Shown here: positions 7,483-18,063 of the stretch, piece by piece
Numbering within the stretch: position 1 is the stretch's first letter
How the letters are laid out: each line of letters begins with the position of its first letter
DNA from: Candidatus Omnitrophota bacterium
GTDB lineage: Bacteria > Omnitrophota > Gorgyraeia > Gygaellales > Profunditerraquicolaceae
Direction: 5' to 3'
Assembly: GCA_017992455.1 (NCBI GenBank)
Contig: JAGOOP010000015.1
Span: 1 to 33,788 of the forward strand
Length of the DNA: 33,788 nt
The notes under the pieces: model-generated
Seen by the model: the letters and a program-made list of their open reading frames with translations, nothing else
What the model was told of the DNA's origin: nothing
Databases searched by the model: none
Position numbers and translations under genes: made by a program

Positions 7483-10400
7483 ATGCGCATAAAAACAATA
7501 CGCGTATTCTGCTTGATCCTGTGCCTGCTCTCCTGGACTCCTTCAGGCGGGCTGTTTGCGTTACCGCAGGGAGAGATCGTCGAAAGCGGCTCTGCCGTTT
7601 TCGAAAGGCCTGATCCCGCGACCACCAATAATATCCCCACCCTGAACATCATCGTTGATGATAAATCCGTAATTAATTTTAATTCGTTCAATATAGCGCA
7701 AAACGAGGCTGTGTATTTTATCCAACCTTCCGCATCCGCGAGTGTCCTGAGCAGGGTAACAGGCGCGGGTGCCAGCGAAATAGCCGGCATCTTGTCCGCG
7801 AACGGAACGCTCTTTTTTGTGAATCAGAACGGCATCCGTTTTACGCCTTCCGCGCAGGTCAATGTCAACAGCCTTATCGCATCGACTTTGGACATCTCCA
7901 CGAACAATTTCATAAACGGCAACTATATCCTTGAGCATTCTCTCGACGGCGTTTTTTCGCATATCCTCAATGAAGGCAGGATAACCGGCAATAATATAGC
8001 GTTAGTGGCAAGCGGGGTGCATAATGCCGGTGTGATAGCGGCACGCGCGGGAACAACGCATCTTGCTTCAGGCGATAAGGTAACCGTGAGCTTTGATCAG
8101 AAAGGCCTTATCCAGGTCGAGATCAATACACAGACCAGCGGCCAGGTCGTTGATCTGCAGGGTAATTCCGTAAAAGACGCGGTGGCGAATTCAGGCACGA
8201 TCGAGGCAAAAGAAGTCGTTATGAATACGCAAACAGCTGCCAATATATTCGAAAACGCGGTCAATCAGACAGGCATTGTAAAGGCAACAGCCATAACGCA
8301 AGAGGGCGGAGTTATTCGGATCCGTGCCAATCGTAATATCCAGGTTTCCGGTACGCTGGAAGCGGCTGCTGGCGGCGTAACAGTAGCTTCCGGAGAATCT
8401 ATAGCAGTTAAATCTCAGCTTAATACCCTTGGCACTACTAACATTATGGCGGACAAGGATATAGATGTCAGCGCAAATATCGAAACAGTTAACGGGGATC
8501 TGGCTTTGATCGCAGACGCCGATCTGAACGGGGAAGGTTCTTTCAGGCAGGCAAGCGAAACATTAATTTCTACGATCAATTACGGAGATATTATAATCCA
8601 ATCTTCAGGTGAAAGCACTCTTGCTAATATCATGGCAGCAGGGGATCTGATATTAAAACAGGGTGGATCAGCTGCAATATTCACTCAGCATCCTGGTTCG
8701 CACATCTCGACTGCCGGTTCTCTGTCAATAGGCCAGGGCGTCACGCTCAATGCGGCAAATACCCATTACAGCATTGGCAAGAATCTGATCAATGCAGGAA
8801 GTTTTGATCCGCAGGATTCATTGGTTGAGCTGGTATCTGACCTGCCGGCAATCATCCAGGGTTCTATTACCTTCAATGATTTCAAGGTGATTGTGCCGGG
8901 AAAGAAAGTCATTGTTACTGCAGGGGATATGATCACTATCGAAGGCATATTGACATTACAGGGTTCTTATGGCGATTTGTTGACTATTGTTTCGACTGAA
9001 CCGGGTATTCAATGGAAGATATTGCCGCTTGGAGGAACAGATATCGCATATTCACAAATAGGCGACTGTTTTAATGCACGCGGGCCTCCGCTTGCGGCCG
9101 TTCATTCAAATTCTCTTGGGAATAACTCCAACGTTTTGATGAATTCCTATTGGACAGGCCAAGGTGTAAGCAATAATTGGTCTGATCCTGATAACTGGGA
9201 TTCAGGCATTGTTCCTGCCCAATATGATACCGTGCTGTTCGACGGTATTACTGGTTTATATCCCTTTAATAATTCCTTTATTGACCGTGATTTTAGCGGC
9301 ACGATCGCCGATCTGGTCATCGACGGCTATACCGGCATTGTAACTCTTGGCCGCGATATTACCGTTACCCGGGATATAACCCTTGCGAGCGGCACGTTAA
9401 AAGCGCAGAATCACACGATCTCAGTCGGCGGCGATTGGCTGCATCAGGGCGGAGATTTTCAGTCAGGTACTTCTACCGTCGTATTCTATGACGCTGCACA
9501 GCCATCATTCATTTCCGGTAATAGCACATTTTATAACTTTACCAGCACTACTCCTTCCAAGGTCATTTACTTTGAGGCAGGCACAACAACCACGATCACA
9601 GGCACAATAAAGCTCCAGGGTTCTTACGCCCGGCACGTACGGCTCCTTTCCAGCGAACAGGGCAAACAATGGTATATGGACCCGCAGGGCGCCAGGGATA
9701 TAACCTATACCTGGGTCGAGGATTCTTACAATCTTGACACCGCTATCGTTGTTATGCTTGAGTCTACGAATCGCGGCAATTGCTTTAACTGGGACCCGAC
9801 AGCAACCTGGACAGGCAATATAAGCAATTTGTGGTCTGTAGCAGGCAACTGGGTAGGATTAGGCGGCGCTGCGCCAGGAGCAGGAGATGACCTCGTGTTT
9901 CCTGCAGGATGCCTGACATTAAACACAAGCAATGATTTTGCTGCAGGAACGAGCTTTAATTCCATTACTATCACCGGAAGCGGTTATACTCTGGCAGGAA
10001 ATTCTATTACCCTGGGAGCAGGAGGCCTGACCACCGATGCCATTGCAGGCTCCAATACCATAAGCCTTGATATTGCATTTGCAGCTACCAGGACAATAAC
10101 CGTCACCAACAGCGATGAGACATTGACAATCAGCGGCGTAATAAGCGGCGCAGCAGGCGTGGGCATGACCAAGGCAGGCGCGGGAACCCTAGTCTTAAGC
10201 GGGGTAAACACTTATCAGGGCGCAACCACCATCAATGCCGGCACGATCAGTATTGCCGCTGATTCCGGCCTCGGCCAGGCTCCGGGCGGAGCAACAGCAG
10301 GCCATTTGACTTTTGGCGCAGGCACGCTTTTGACCACAGCTACATTCAGCCTGAACTCGAACCGCGGTATTGCTCTTGGAGCAGGCGGCGGTACGCTCAA

Positions 10401-13400
10401 TGTCGATACAGCCACGGTATTGACCTATGGCGGGATCATTGCCGGCTCCAACCCCTTGGTCAAACTCGGCGCCGGAGAGCTCGTTCTGCAGGGAATAAGC
10501 ACCAATGATTCCACAGCCACCCTGAACGGCGGAACATTTACCTTAAGCGGCGTAAATGGCACCATGACCAGCGCCACCTTTACCGTCAACCAGGGCGCTG
10601 TGTTAAAACTGGACAATAGCAGCGATGGAACTAATAATCTTCACAGGCTCAATGATGACAATGCCTTTACTCTTACCGGAGGCGAATTTGTTTTTGCAGG
10701 TACAAGCACTGCGGCGACAAACGCGACTGAAACCATAGGAATACTTACTCTTCCGACAGGGGCTTCCAGAATAACAGTAATCGCTGGAACAGGAGGAGGC
10801 ACAACGGTTCTTACCTTCAAGGATGTCAACCGCAGCCCTGGCGCAACGGTTTTGTTCCGGGGAGACTTCTTAGGCAACAACCCCGGTGCCAATGTTTCTA
10901 CCATCCAGTTCAATCCTTCAAACACACTTACCAACGCGGCAAATTTCATCGGCACCACAAGCGGCGCGCTTGCCAATGACACGACCACGAATATCAAGAT
11001 AATCCCCTGGGCATTCGGCGATCTCTCCAGCGCAGGCTCAGGAAGCAGTTTTGTCACGTTCAATACCGATACTAACGGCGGCACCAACGGCATAAGGCCG
11101 CTGAAGACCACGGAATACGTGGCCAATTCATTCGCGACCGCTTCAGTGAATGTCCGTATAACCGCCAATACGAACGCAGCAGCAAGGATCATCAACTCGC
11201 TTTTACTTGACGGAGGCAATGTCAGTTATGCAGGCAACCTGACAGTAACCGTTACTTCAGGCGCTGTTGCCCGCGTGTCAGGCGGCGACATTGCCGCTAC
11301 TGCTGCCAACAAGAGCCGCGTATTGACGTTCGGCACGGCTGAGGGCGTTATTTTCGCCATTGGGTCGTTCTATATTGCGCCCAGGCTTTCCGGCTCAGCA
11401 GGCCTGACCATAAGCGGAGGAGGAACGATAACTTTTCCTGCTGCCGCAACCTTCGGTACAACCAAGAATTATACCGGCACGACCACCATCAATGAAGGAG
11501 GCCTGACCATTGAGCTTGCAGCTGCAATTGCTACTTCCAGCGTGGTCACGATTGCAGCGCCTGCGACCTTTACCAAGGGCAACGTGGCTTTGACAGTCAC
11601 CACCTTGAATCTCTACAGCGGCAATACCGCCGGAGCCCAGGTGGTCCTGGGTTCCAGCGCTTTGACGCTTCTTGCTGCCGGCGGCGGCACCATAACCTTG
11701 CAGGTCAACGGCTCAGGCGCAGTCGGGGCAACGATAAGTACTATCAGCACCGGAACCCTGGCCCTGGGCGCGTCAAGGACGATCACCGTGGCCGACGGCT
11801 CTGCGGAAAACGACCTCACCATTGCCGTGGTGATCAGCGGCTCAAGCCTTGGTATTACCAAAGAAGGCGCAGGTACCCTTGCTCTTACCAAGGCCAATAG
11901 CTATACAGGCATAACCACTCTCAATGCGGGCACATTGAGCGTTGAAATCCTGCGCAACGGCGGCATTGCGTGCGGAGTAGGGGCATCGACGAACGTTGCA
12001 ACGAACCTTGTTTTTAACGGGGGGACGTTCAAGTATACAGGCGTTACGGTCAGCACAAACAGGCTTTTTACTATCGGCACAACATCCGGCGTGACCTTTG
12101 ATGTTTCAGGCGTCGGCACGTTGACTTTTACCGGAGCATCCATGACATTGAGCGGCACTGACACAGCGAGGACCATTACGTTTACCGGTACAGGCTCTGC
12201 GGTGCTGACGAACGTTATTCCGGATAACGGAGCAGGCGCCACCACAGTGGTAAAGAACGGATCAGGAACGTGGTTTTTTAAAGGCGTTAATATCTATACA
12301 GGAACAACGACCATCAATGCCGGGACTCTCATGATCCAGGCTGACAGCGGGCTGGGTACTGCGCCGGGAGCGGCTACGCCAGGGCATATTAACCTGAACG
12401 GCGGCATGTTTCAAACAACTGCGGATTTTACCCTGAACGCTAACCGCGGTATCGCGCTTACCAAAGCAGGGACTATCTATGTTGACAGCTCAACCACTCT
12501 TACATACGGAGGCATTATTGCCGGATCCAATATTTTTACAAAAGACGGCGCAGGCACGCTTATCCTGCAGGGCGCCAATACCTATTCTTCAGCCACGGTA
12601 GTCGCTAACGGCACCTTGACCTTGAGCGGTGCGAACGGCTCGATTCTGAACTCCACGTCAATAACCATAAACACGGAAGCCACACTGGGCCTGGATAATC
12701 TCTCAACGAATAATTTCGACAGGATAGCTGACGGAGTGGATATTGATATGTACGGAGGTTATTTTATATTGATCGGGTGCGACAGTGCCGCCACGTTTGA
12801 GACCGTGGGTGCGCTGAATATCATTGCCGGCTCGAATTACGTGACTGTCAGAGATTCTATTGGCGGCGCGACCGTGATGACTTTTACCAGCTTTTCCAGG
12901 ATATCCGGCGCCATGGTGTTGTTCCGCGGGACTAATCTGGGAAGCGCTCCCGGATATAATGTTTCCACCATCATGTTCACCGCAGCTCCGGTTTTGACAG
13001 GCGGTGGCGGCGCCGCAGGCACCACGACCGTCAGCATTATCCAGGGAGCATTCGGAAGCAATTCGCCCTCAGGCACCGGGACCGACATGGTGACGTATAA
13101 TATCAATGATAATGCATTTGGTTTGAGATTGCTTAATGAAGGCGGTTTTACCGGAGAATACGAAACATCGGTTTTGACCGTGCCGAACTCGAACGTGAAG
13201 CTTTCAACGAGCGTAGCTCCGGGCGCAGGCATTACGATCAATTCCCTGATCCTGGCATCGGGCGGAGCAGTGGCGACGTCAGCAAATACCTTGACTATCG
13301 CAAGCGGCAATATCCTGGCTCTGGAAGGGAACGGAGGCATCAACGGTTCATCGGTGCTTGCGTTCGGCGCGACACCGGGCATCATCCGCGCAGTCGGAGA

Positions 13401-16400
13401 CCTGACGATCTCAAGCCAGATCACCGGCAGCGCAGGTTTGACCACCGGAGGCGTGGGAACGATCACGCTGAGCAATGCGTCGAACAGCTTCACCGGCGGC
13501 ATCAGGATCAGCCAGGGGATTGTAAAGATATCTGAGGATGCTGACCTGGGATCAGGCAGTGGTGCGGGATATATAACCTTTTTCGGAGGAACGCTTCGGA
13601 CGACCGCTGATTTTACTTTGAACTCGAACCGCGGAATTCTTTTAAAAAGCATAGGCACGATATTTACCGATCCAGGGACCACCCTTACCTATAACGGGAT
13701 CATTGCCGGCGTTGGTTCATTGATCAAAGACGGCACCGGAACGCTGCTCTTAGGAGGGGCTAATACATATAACGGCGATACCACAATCAATGCCGGTGCG
13801 CTGACCATGACCGCTGCAAATACGTATACCGGCGCCACGATCATAAACGGCGGGACCTTGACGTTAAGCGGCGCAAACGGCACTGCTCTATATTCCTCTT
13901 CTTTTACCATCAATCAGGGAGGCACGTTCATACTCGATAATACCACTGCGAATAATATTAACCGTATCAATAACGGCAGCTCTTTGATCCTGACCGGCGG
14001 CGAATTCATTTTCAAAGGCTCCAATGTCGAATCGACTGATGCGAGTGAAACCATCGGGTCTCTTGTAGTTTCTTTGGGCGCGTCAAAAGTCACTGTGTTC
14101 TCAGGCACCGGCGGCTCGACCGTGCTGACGTTCGATGAGATAAGCAGGGATAGCGGAGCAACGGTTTTATTCCGGGGCACAAACCTCGGGAGCGCTGCCC
14201 AAGCAGGCAATACCAATATTCTGTTCACGGATGACACAGGCCTGGCGATGGTGGGCGTCAATACCTCAGCGACAAATAAGCCGATCGTTCCATTCGCCTT
14301 TGGCGATACTGCCGTCGCCGGCGCAGGCACAAGTTTTGTCACCTATAATATTAATCAGGCGGACAACAATGCCAATACCGACGGCATCAGGCCGCTTGAT
14401 TTGACAACAGAATATACCCAGAACGCCATGACATCAGGGACCAACGTCAGGATCACCGTAGCCACGAATGCTTCTGCTACCGTGGCGGTCAACTCCCTTT
14501 TGATCGACGGCGCCAGCCTTACTTACAGCGCGAACTGTACGGTCACCGTCACGTCAGGCGCTGTTGCCCGTGTGTCAGGAGGCGACATTGCCGCTTCTGC
14601 GTCCAGCACGTCCCGTATCTTGACTTTTGGAACAGCCGAAGGCGTGATTTTTGCCATCGGTTCCTTCTATATTTCGCCGCGTATCTCGGGTTCGGGCGGC
14701 CTGACCATCAGCGGCGGCGGGACTGTGGAATTCCCGACAAATGCGGCTTCTTACTTCGGCGCGACCAAGAATTATACTGGCACGACCACGATCAATGAGG
14801 GCGGGTTGAACATAACGTATGCCGCTGCTATTGCTACTTCCAGCGTGGTCACGGTCGCAGCGCCCGCGACATTTACCAAAGGCGATGTGGCTTTGACAGT
14901 CACCACCTTAAATCTTTACAGCGGCAACACCAGCGGCGCAAGCGTTGTTTTCGGCTCAAGCGCGTTAACGCTTCTGGCAGCAGGCGGCGGCTGCGTGAAT
15001 CTACTGGTCAATGGTTCAGGAGCAGTCGGGGCAACGATCAGCACTATCAACACCGGTACTCTGGCCCTGGGCGCATCACGTACAATTACGGTCAATGACG
15101 GCAGCGCAGCAGATGATCTGACGATCTCAGTTGCCATCAGCGGCGCAACCTTCGGCATTACCAAGGCAGGCTCAGGCACGCTTGTTTTGAGCGGCAACAA
15201 CACGTACACAGGAGCTAATGTGATCAACGGCGGCACGCTGGCAGTGACTGTCAATAATGCTTTAGGCACTAACGCAGCCGGGACCACGGTTAATGCCGGA
15301 ACTCTTGATTTTCGCAATGTCGCCTATAGCACAACCGAAGCCTTGACGCTTGCAACCGGCAGTTTTTTAACAGCAAGTACCGGCACGAGCAGTTTTGCCG
15401 GAGCGATCACCATGACAGCGCTGAGCATGATAGAGGTCAACGGGACTCAGCTCACCTTGTCAGGGACGATCGCCAACGGCGGATACCGCCTGATCGTGGA
15501 CGGTACAGGCAATACCATCATATCCAACACGCTTACCGGAGACGGCGGTCTGGCAAAACAGGGTACCGGAACATTGACCCTCAGCAACACCGTGACCCTG
15601 GGAGGTAACTTTTCGATCCTGCGCGGCACGCTTGTGCTCGGATCCAACACGGTAACGGTGAGCGGCAACTGGACGAATAACGCGACCTTTACCTGCGGCA
15701 CCAGCACGGTCACTTTTAACGGCGGCTCTTCGACCATCGATTCCGGCGGTACGGGCAACGGCCAGGCGTTCTATAAAGTTATTATCAATTCCACCGGGAC
15801 CAAGACGCTTGCTAATGCGATGATGGTGAATAATGTTTTGCAGGTCGATGCGGGAACTCTGGCAGGCGACTATGATGTCACGGTCAAAGGCGGCAGCGTT
15901 ACCGGCAACGGCATCATCAATATGACCGACGGCACGTTTACAGTCAGGTTCGATGGCGGGGGGACAGGTAATTTCGGCGGGTCGAGCGGTAACTGGATAT
16001 TTTATGATTTGACCTTTGGGGATGGTGTAACCACAGCTGCTACCACGAAGACCGGGAATAATACAATAACCATAACAGGTACGTTGGCTATAGCGTTGTA
16101 TCATACTCTTCAGGCCGGATCTTCTACCTGGAACCTTGTCTGGACAAGCTACTTGAAGAATATTGTTATGATAGCATCCGGGTATGACCACACAATAGCT
16201 TTGACCGACGACGGTTATGTGTTCGCCTGGGGATGCAACGCGTACGGCCAGCTCGGCGACGGCACGACCGACGACGGTTTGACGCCGGTCCAGGTTCTTG
16301 CGGGCGAACAGGGTGAAGAGACATATCTTCACGATATATCGTCGATCTCCGCAGGCGGTTATCACAGCGTTGCTTTGACCGATGACGGGTATGTATTGTG

Positions 16401-18042
16401 CTGGGGATATAATGAGTACGGCCAGTTAGGGGATGACACTACAACGAACAGCTTATCGCCTGTCAAGGTTCATGACGTTGATAATGTGGGCGATCTGGCT
16501 GGTATCGCTTCGATAGCGGCGGGCGGTTTTGAAACAGCCGCTGTCAGCTCGGCCGGTTATGTATTTTGCTGGGGATACAACGGGGAAGGTGAATTGGGCA
16601 ATGATTCGATCATCGACAGCCATATCCCTGTTCAGGTGTTGTCCGGCGAGCAGGGCAACGGCACGTATCTGCATGATATATCCATGGTCGCCGTGGGAGG
16701 GTGTTTTGTGATCGCGGTGGACACGGCGGGCTATGCATACAGCTGGGGGTATAACGAAGACGGCGAATTGGGCAATGGCGCAACAGCTGACAGCCACACG
16801 CCCGTGCGCGTGTTGTCCGGCGAGCAAGGGGGCGGCACGTATCTGCACGATATATCCATGGTCGCCGCAGGGGATGTGCACTCGCTTGCTCTGGCGACGA
16901 CCGGCTATGTATACAGCTGGGGATATAACATCGACGGCCAGCTCGGCAACGGAACAACGGTTGCCAGCAGCACGCCGGTTCAGGTCCTTTCTGGCGAGCA
17001 GGGCAGCGGGACATATTTGCAAAATGTCACCAATATAGCAGCCGGCGGCGCTCACAGCCTTGCGATCGCTTCGGGCGGTTATGTGTTCAGCTGGGGGCAG
17101 AATACGTTCGGCCAGCTGGGCAATAATTCCGATGTCGACAGCTCAACGCCTGTGCAGGTCCTATCCGGCGATCAGGGCAGCGAAACATATCTTCACGGCA
17201 TAGCAGATATAGCTGCGGGCGGCGCGCAGACGGTAGCGCTCAGCCAGGCGCGGCCGGTGTTCAACTGCGGCAATAACGCCAACGGCCAGTTAGGCAACGG
17301 CACGACCGTGGGCGCGGTGGATCAGATCCGTGTGCACGCCGGTTCTCAGGCAGGCCCGGTGATAACACAGCTTGAAATAGAAGGGGTTCTGCTCACCCAG
17401 ACATCCACGTTCAATTTCTCAGACCTTTTTCATCCAAGCCTCACTATTCCCGATATCACGTATTTTAACCTGACGCTTTCGAATAATCAGGGCAGTTTCT
17501 GGCTTACCGGCGATACCGATGTACTGGGAGACCTGGTGATCGATCATGCGGTACTTTCCGCAGATACGTATAACCTCAATGTTTCCGGCAACTGGACCAA
17601 TAACGGCGGCACATTCAACGCAGATACCGGCACTGTTACGTTGAACAGCTCTACGCAGGCTCAGTCAGTGACATCCGGCGGGAGCGCATTCAATATATTG
17701 ACGATAACGAATACATATAGCGGCGGCGTGGCATTCGTGGACAGGCTTGTTACCGCATATTTGAATGCCGGCACCGGCGTAGAAAAATTATCATTCTCCG
17801 CCGCGTCCGCAAGCCAGCCTCATACAATTACCGCGAGTTTCAATGTCTCGGGATCTGCCGGCAGCCTGATCGAACTCGCGCCCCTTGTCGCCGCCACGAC
17901 ATGGTATATTTCCACTCCGGAATCGACGTTGCATCATTTGACGGTAAGCTACTCGAACAATGTGAACAGCCAGCCCATAACTGCCGCGAGCTCAACGGAC
18001 CCGGTGCCCGGCAGCAATACCAACTGGGATATCTCGCCCTGA
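7483..18042 (+). CDS. Giant TpsA filamentous-haemagglutinin-like adhesin with PATR and RCC1 repeats
   Basis: Start set at ATG 7483 (3,519 residues). The frame is open from ATG 7399, but that start would lie inside the riboswitch and would precede the signal peptide with 28 odd residues. Signal peptide at 1-26 (LFA before LPQGEIVESG). The TPS/haemagg_act secretion domain spans about 27-300, with VINFNSFNIAQNEAVYF, PSASASVLSRVTG and AGILSANGTLFFV. Its NPNGI motif reads NQNGI (114-118). Two WTG..NW segments sit near 556 and 773. From about 895 to 2,706 there are at least eight autotransporter-associated (PATR) repeats such as TKAGAGTLVLSGVNTYQG. Seven RCC1 repeats follow (about 2,896-3,291), then more beta-helix to the C-terminus. 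No toxin or membrane anchor is seen. The protein should be secreted by the TpsB encoded upstream and act as a surface adhesin or matrix fibre. Confidence 0.93.
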   Translation: MRIKTIRVFCLILCLLSWTPSGGLFALPQGEIVESGSAVFERPDPATTNNIPTLNIIVDDKSVINFNSFNIAQNEAVYFIQPSASASVLSRVTGAGASEIAGILSANGTLFFVNQNGIRFTPSAQVNVNSLIASTLDISTNNFINGNYILEHSLDGVFSHILNEGRITGNNIALVASGVHNAGVIAARAGTTHLASGDKVTVSFDQKGLIQVEINTQTSGQVVDLQGNSVKDAVANSGTIEAKEVVMNTQTAANIFENAVNQTGIVKATAITQEGGVIRIRANRNIQVSGTLEAAAGGVTVASGESIAVKSQLNTLGTTNIMADKDIDVSANIETVNGDLALIADADLNGEGSFRQASETLISTINYGDIIIQSSGESTLANIMAAGDLILKQGGSAAIFTQHPGSHISTAGSLSIGQGVTLNAANTHYSIGKNLINAGSFDPQDSLVELVSDLPAIIQGSITFNDFKVIVPGKKVIVTAGDMITIEGILTLQGSYGDLLTIVSTEPGIQWKILPLGGTDIAYSQIGDCFNARGPPLAAVHSNSLGNNSNVLMNSYWTGQGVSNNWSDPDNWDSGIVPAQYDTVLFDGITGLYPFNNSFIDRDFSGTIADLVIDGYTGIVTLGRDITVTRDITLASGTLKAQNHTISVGGDWLHQGGDFQSGTSTVVFYDAAQPSFISGNSTFYNFTSTTPSKVIYFEAGTTTTITGTIKLQGSYARHVRLLSSEQGKQWYMDPQGARDITYTWVEDSYNLDTAIVVMLESTNRGNCFNWDPTATWTGNISNLWSVAGNWVGLGGAAPGAGDDLVFPAGCLTLNTSNDFAAGTSFNSITITGSGYTLAGNSITLGAGGLTTDAIAGSNTISLDIAFAATRTITVTNSDETLTISGVISGAAGVGMTKAGAGTLVLSGVNTYQGATTINAGTISIAADSGLGQAPGGATAGHLTFGAGTLLTTATFSLNSNRGIALGAGGGTLNVDTATVLTYGGIIAGSNPLVKLGAGELVLQGISTNDSTATLNGGTFTLSGVNGTMTSATFTVNQGAVLKLDNSSDGTNNLHRLNDDNAFTLTGGEFVFAGTSTAATNATETIGILTLPTGASRITVIAGTGGGTTVLTFKDVNRSPGATVLFRGDFLGNNPGANVSTIQFNPSNTLTNAANFIGTTSGALANDTTTNIKIIPWAFGDLSSAGSGSSFVTFNTDTNGGTNGIRPLKTTEYVANSFATASVNVRITANTNAAARIINSLLLDGGNVSYAGNLTVTVTSGAVARVSGGDIAATAANKSRVLTFGTAEGVIFAIGSFYIAPRLSGSAGLTISGGGTITFPAAATFGTTKNYTGTTTINEGGLTIELAAAIATSSVVTIAAPATFTKGNVALTVTTLNLYSGNTAGAQVVLGSSALTLLAAGGGTITLQVNGSGAVGATISTISTGTLALGASRTITVADGSAENDLTIAVVISGSSLGITKEGAGTLALTKANSYTGITTLNAGTLSVEILRNGGIACGVGASTNVATNLVFNGGTFKYTGVTVSTNRLFTIGTTSGVTFDVSGVGTLTFTGASMTLSGTDTARTITFTGTGSAVLTNVIPDNGAGATTVVKNGSGTWFFKGVNIYTGTTTINAGTLMIQADSGLGTAPGAATPGHINLNGGMFQTTADFTLNANRGIALTKAGTIYVDSSTTLTYGGIIAGSNIFTKDGAGTLILQGANTYSSATVVANGTLTLSGANGSILNSTSITINTEATLGLDNLSTNNFDRIADGVDIDMYGGYFILIGCDSAATFETVGALNIIAGSNYVTVRDSIGGATVMTFTSFSRISGAMVLFRGTNLGSAPGYNVSTIMFTAAPVLTGGGGAAGTTTVSIIQGAFGSNSPSGTGTDMVTYNINDNAFGLRLLNEGGFTGEYETSVLTVPNSNVKLSTSVAPGAGITINSLILASGGAVATSANTLTIASGNILALEGNGGINGSSVLAFGATPGIIRAVGDLTISSQITGSAGLTTGGVGTITLSNASNSFTGGIRISQGIVKISEDADLGSGSGAGYITFFGGTLRTTADFTLNSNRGILLKSIGTIFTDPGTTLTYNGIIAGVGSLIKDGTGTLLLGGANTYNGDTTINAGALTMTAANTYTGATIINGGTLTLSGANGTALYSSSFTINQGGTFILDNTTANNINRINNGSSLILTGGEFIFKGSNVESTDASETIGSLVVSLGASKVTVFSGTGGSTVLTFDEISRDSGATVLFRGTNLGSAAQAGNTNILFTDDTGLAMVGVNTSATNKPIVPFAFGDTAVAGAGTSFVTYNINQADNNANTDGIRPLDLTTEYTQNAMTSGTNVRITVATNASATVAVNSLLIDGASLTYSANCTVTVTSGAVARVSGGDIAASASSTSRILTFGTAEGVIFAIGSFYISPRISGSGGLTISGGGTVEFPTNAASYFGATKNYTGTTTINEGGLNITYAAAIATSSVVTVAAPATFTKGDVALTVTTLNLYSGNTSGASVVFGSSALTLLAAGGGCVNLLVNGSGAVGATISTINTGTLALGASRTITVNDGSAADDLTISVAISGATFGITKAGSGTLVLSGNNTYTGANVINGGTLAVTVNNALGTNAAGTTVNAGTLDFRNVAYSTTEALTLATGSFLTASTGTSSFAGAITMTALSMIEVNGTQLTLSGTIANGGYRLIVDGTGNTIISNTLTGDGGLAKQGTGTLTLSNTVTLGGNFSILRGTLVLGSNTVTVSGNWTNNATFTCGTSTVTFNGGSSTIDSGGTGNGQAFYKVIINSTGTKTLANAMMVNNVLQVDAGTLAGDYDVTVKGGSVTGNGIINMTDGTFTVRFDGGGTGNFGGSSGNWIFYDLTFGDGVTTAATTKTGNNTITITGTLAIALYHTLQAGSSTWNLVWTSYLKNIVMIASGYDHTIALTDDGYVFAWGCNAYGQLGDGTTDDGLTPVQVLAGEQGEETYLHDISSISAGGYHSVALTDDGYVLCWGYNEYGQLGDDTTTNSLSPVKVHDVDNVGDLAGIASIAAGGFETAAVSSAGYVFCWGYNGEGELGNDSIIDSHIPVQVLSGEQGNGTYLHDISMVAVGGCFVIAVDTAGYAYSWGYNEDGELGNGATADSHTPVRVLSGEQGGGTYLHDISMVAAGDVHSLALATTGYVYSWGYNIDGQLGNGTTVASSTPVQVLSGEQGSGTYLQNVTNIAAGGAHSLAIASGGYVFSWGQNTFGQLGNNSDVDSSTPVQVLSGDQGSETYLHGIADIAAGGAQTVALSQARPVFNCGNNANGQLGNGTTVGAVDQIRVHAGSQAGPVITQLEIEGVLLTQTSTFNFSDLFHPSLTIPDITYFNLTLSNNQGSFWLTGDTDVLGDLVIDHAVLSADTYNLNVSGNWTNNGGTFNADTGTVTLNSSTQAQSVTSGGSAFNILTITNTYSGGVAFVDRLVTAYLNAGTGVEKLSFSAASASQPHTITASFNVSGSAGSLIELAPLVAATTWYISTPESTLHHLTVSYSNNVNSQPITAASSTDPVPGSNTNWDISP
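10207..11910 (+). repeat. Adhesin internal long repeat, copy 1
   Basis: First of three long repeats inside the adhesin. It contains a PATR unit, SNRGIALG, LTYGGIIAGSN and ATVLFRGDFLG, then a second half (about 11130-11910) with TSGAVARVSGGDIAA and NLYSGNTAGA. Copy 3 repeats the whole block; copy 2 repeats only the first 1.1 kb. Similarity is visible at DNA level in the second half. Confidence 0.75.
12289..13420 (+). repeat. Adhesin internal long repeat, copy 2 (short form)
   Basis: Diverged copy of the first 1.1 kb of the long repeat, with TTINAGTLMIQADSGLG, NANRGIALT, LTYGGIIAGSN and AMVLFRGTNLGSAPG. It lacks the second half containing TSGAVARVSGGDIAA. The boundaries are approximate because divergence is high at the edges. 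Confidence 0.65.
13487..15210 (+). repeat. Adhesin internal long repeat, copy 3
   Basis: Full-length copy matching copy 1, with SNRGILL, LTYNGIIAGVG, ATVLFRGTNLGSA, then TSGAVARVSGGDIAA, TFGTAEGVIFAIGSFYI and ALTVTTLNLYSGNTSGA (second half about 14440-15210). Runs of near-identical DNA, for example around 11572-11640 and 14870-14935, point to a duplication that is younger than the general PATR repetition. Confidence 0.75.
16168..17355 (+). repeat. Seven RCC1 repeats (beta-propeller) in the adhesin
   Basis: Seven consecutive units of about 55-57 residues with the RCC1 pattern: [I/V]xAGxxHSLAL, then GYVxxWGYNxxGQLGNG, then TPVQVLSGEQG. Units begin near 16170, 16347, 16512, 16680, 16857, 17031 and 17205. 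The seventh is degenerate (VFNCGNN in place of VFSWGxN) but keeps GQLGNGTT. Seven is the number needed to close a seven-bladed RCC1 propeller. The fold is inferred from the family. Confidence 0.9.
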
Positions 18043-18063
18043 TTCCATCGCTGATTCCTTCCA

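Noticed and set aside
9726..16365. Series of - strand open frames of up to 301 codons inside the adhesin
   Set aside because: They are Val/Pro/Ala-rich readings of the complement of Thr/Gly/Asn-rich repeats and follow the repeat pattern, so they are by-products of repeat composition.
17356..18042. A contact-dependent inhibition toxin at the end of the TpsA protein
   Set aside because: The C-terminus continues as beta-helix-like repeats and no toxin domain, pretoxin motif or small immunity gene follows.
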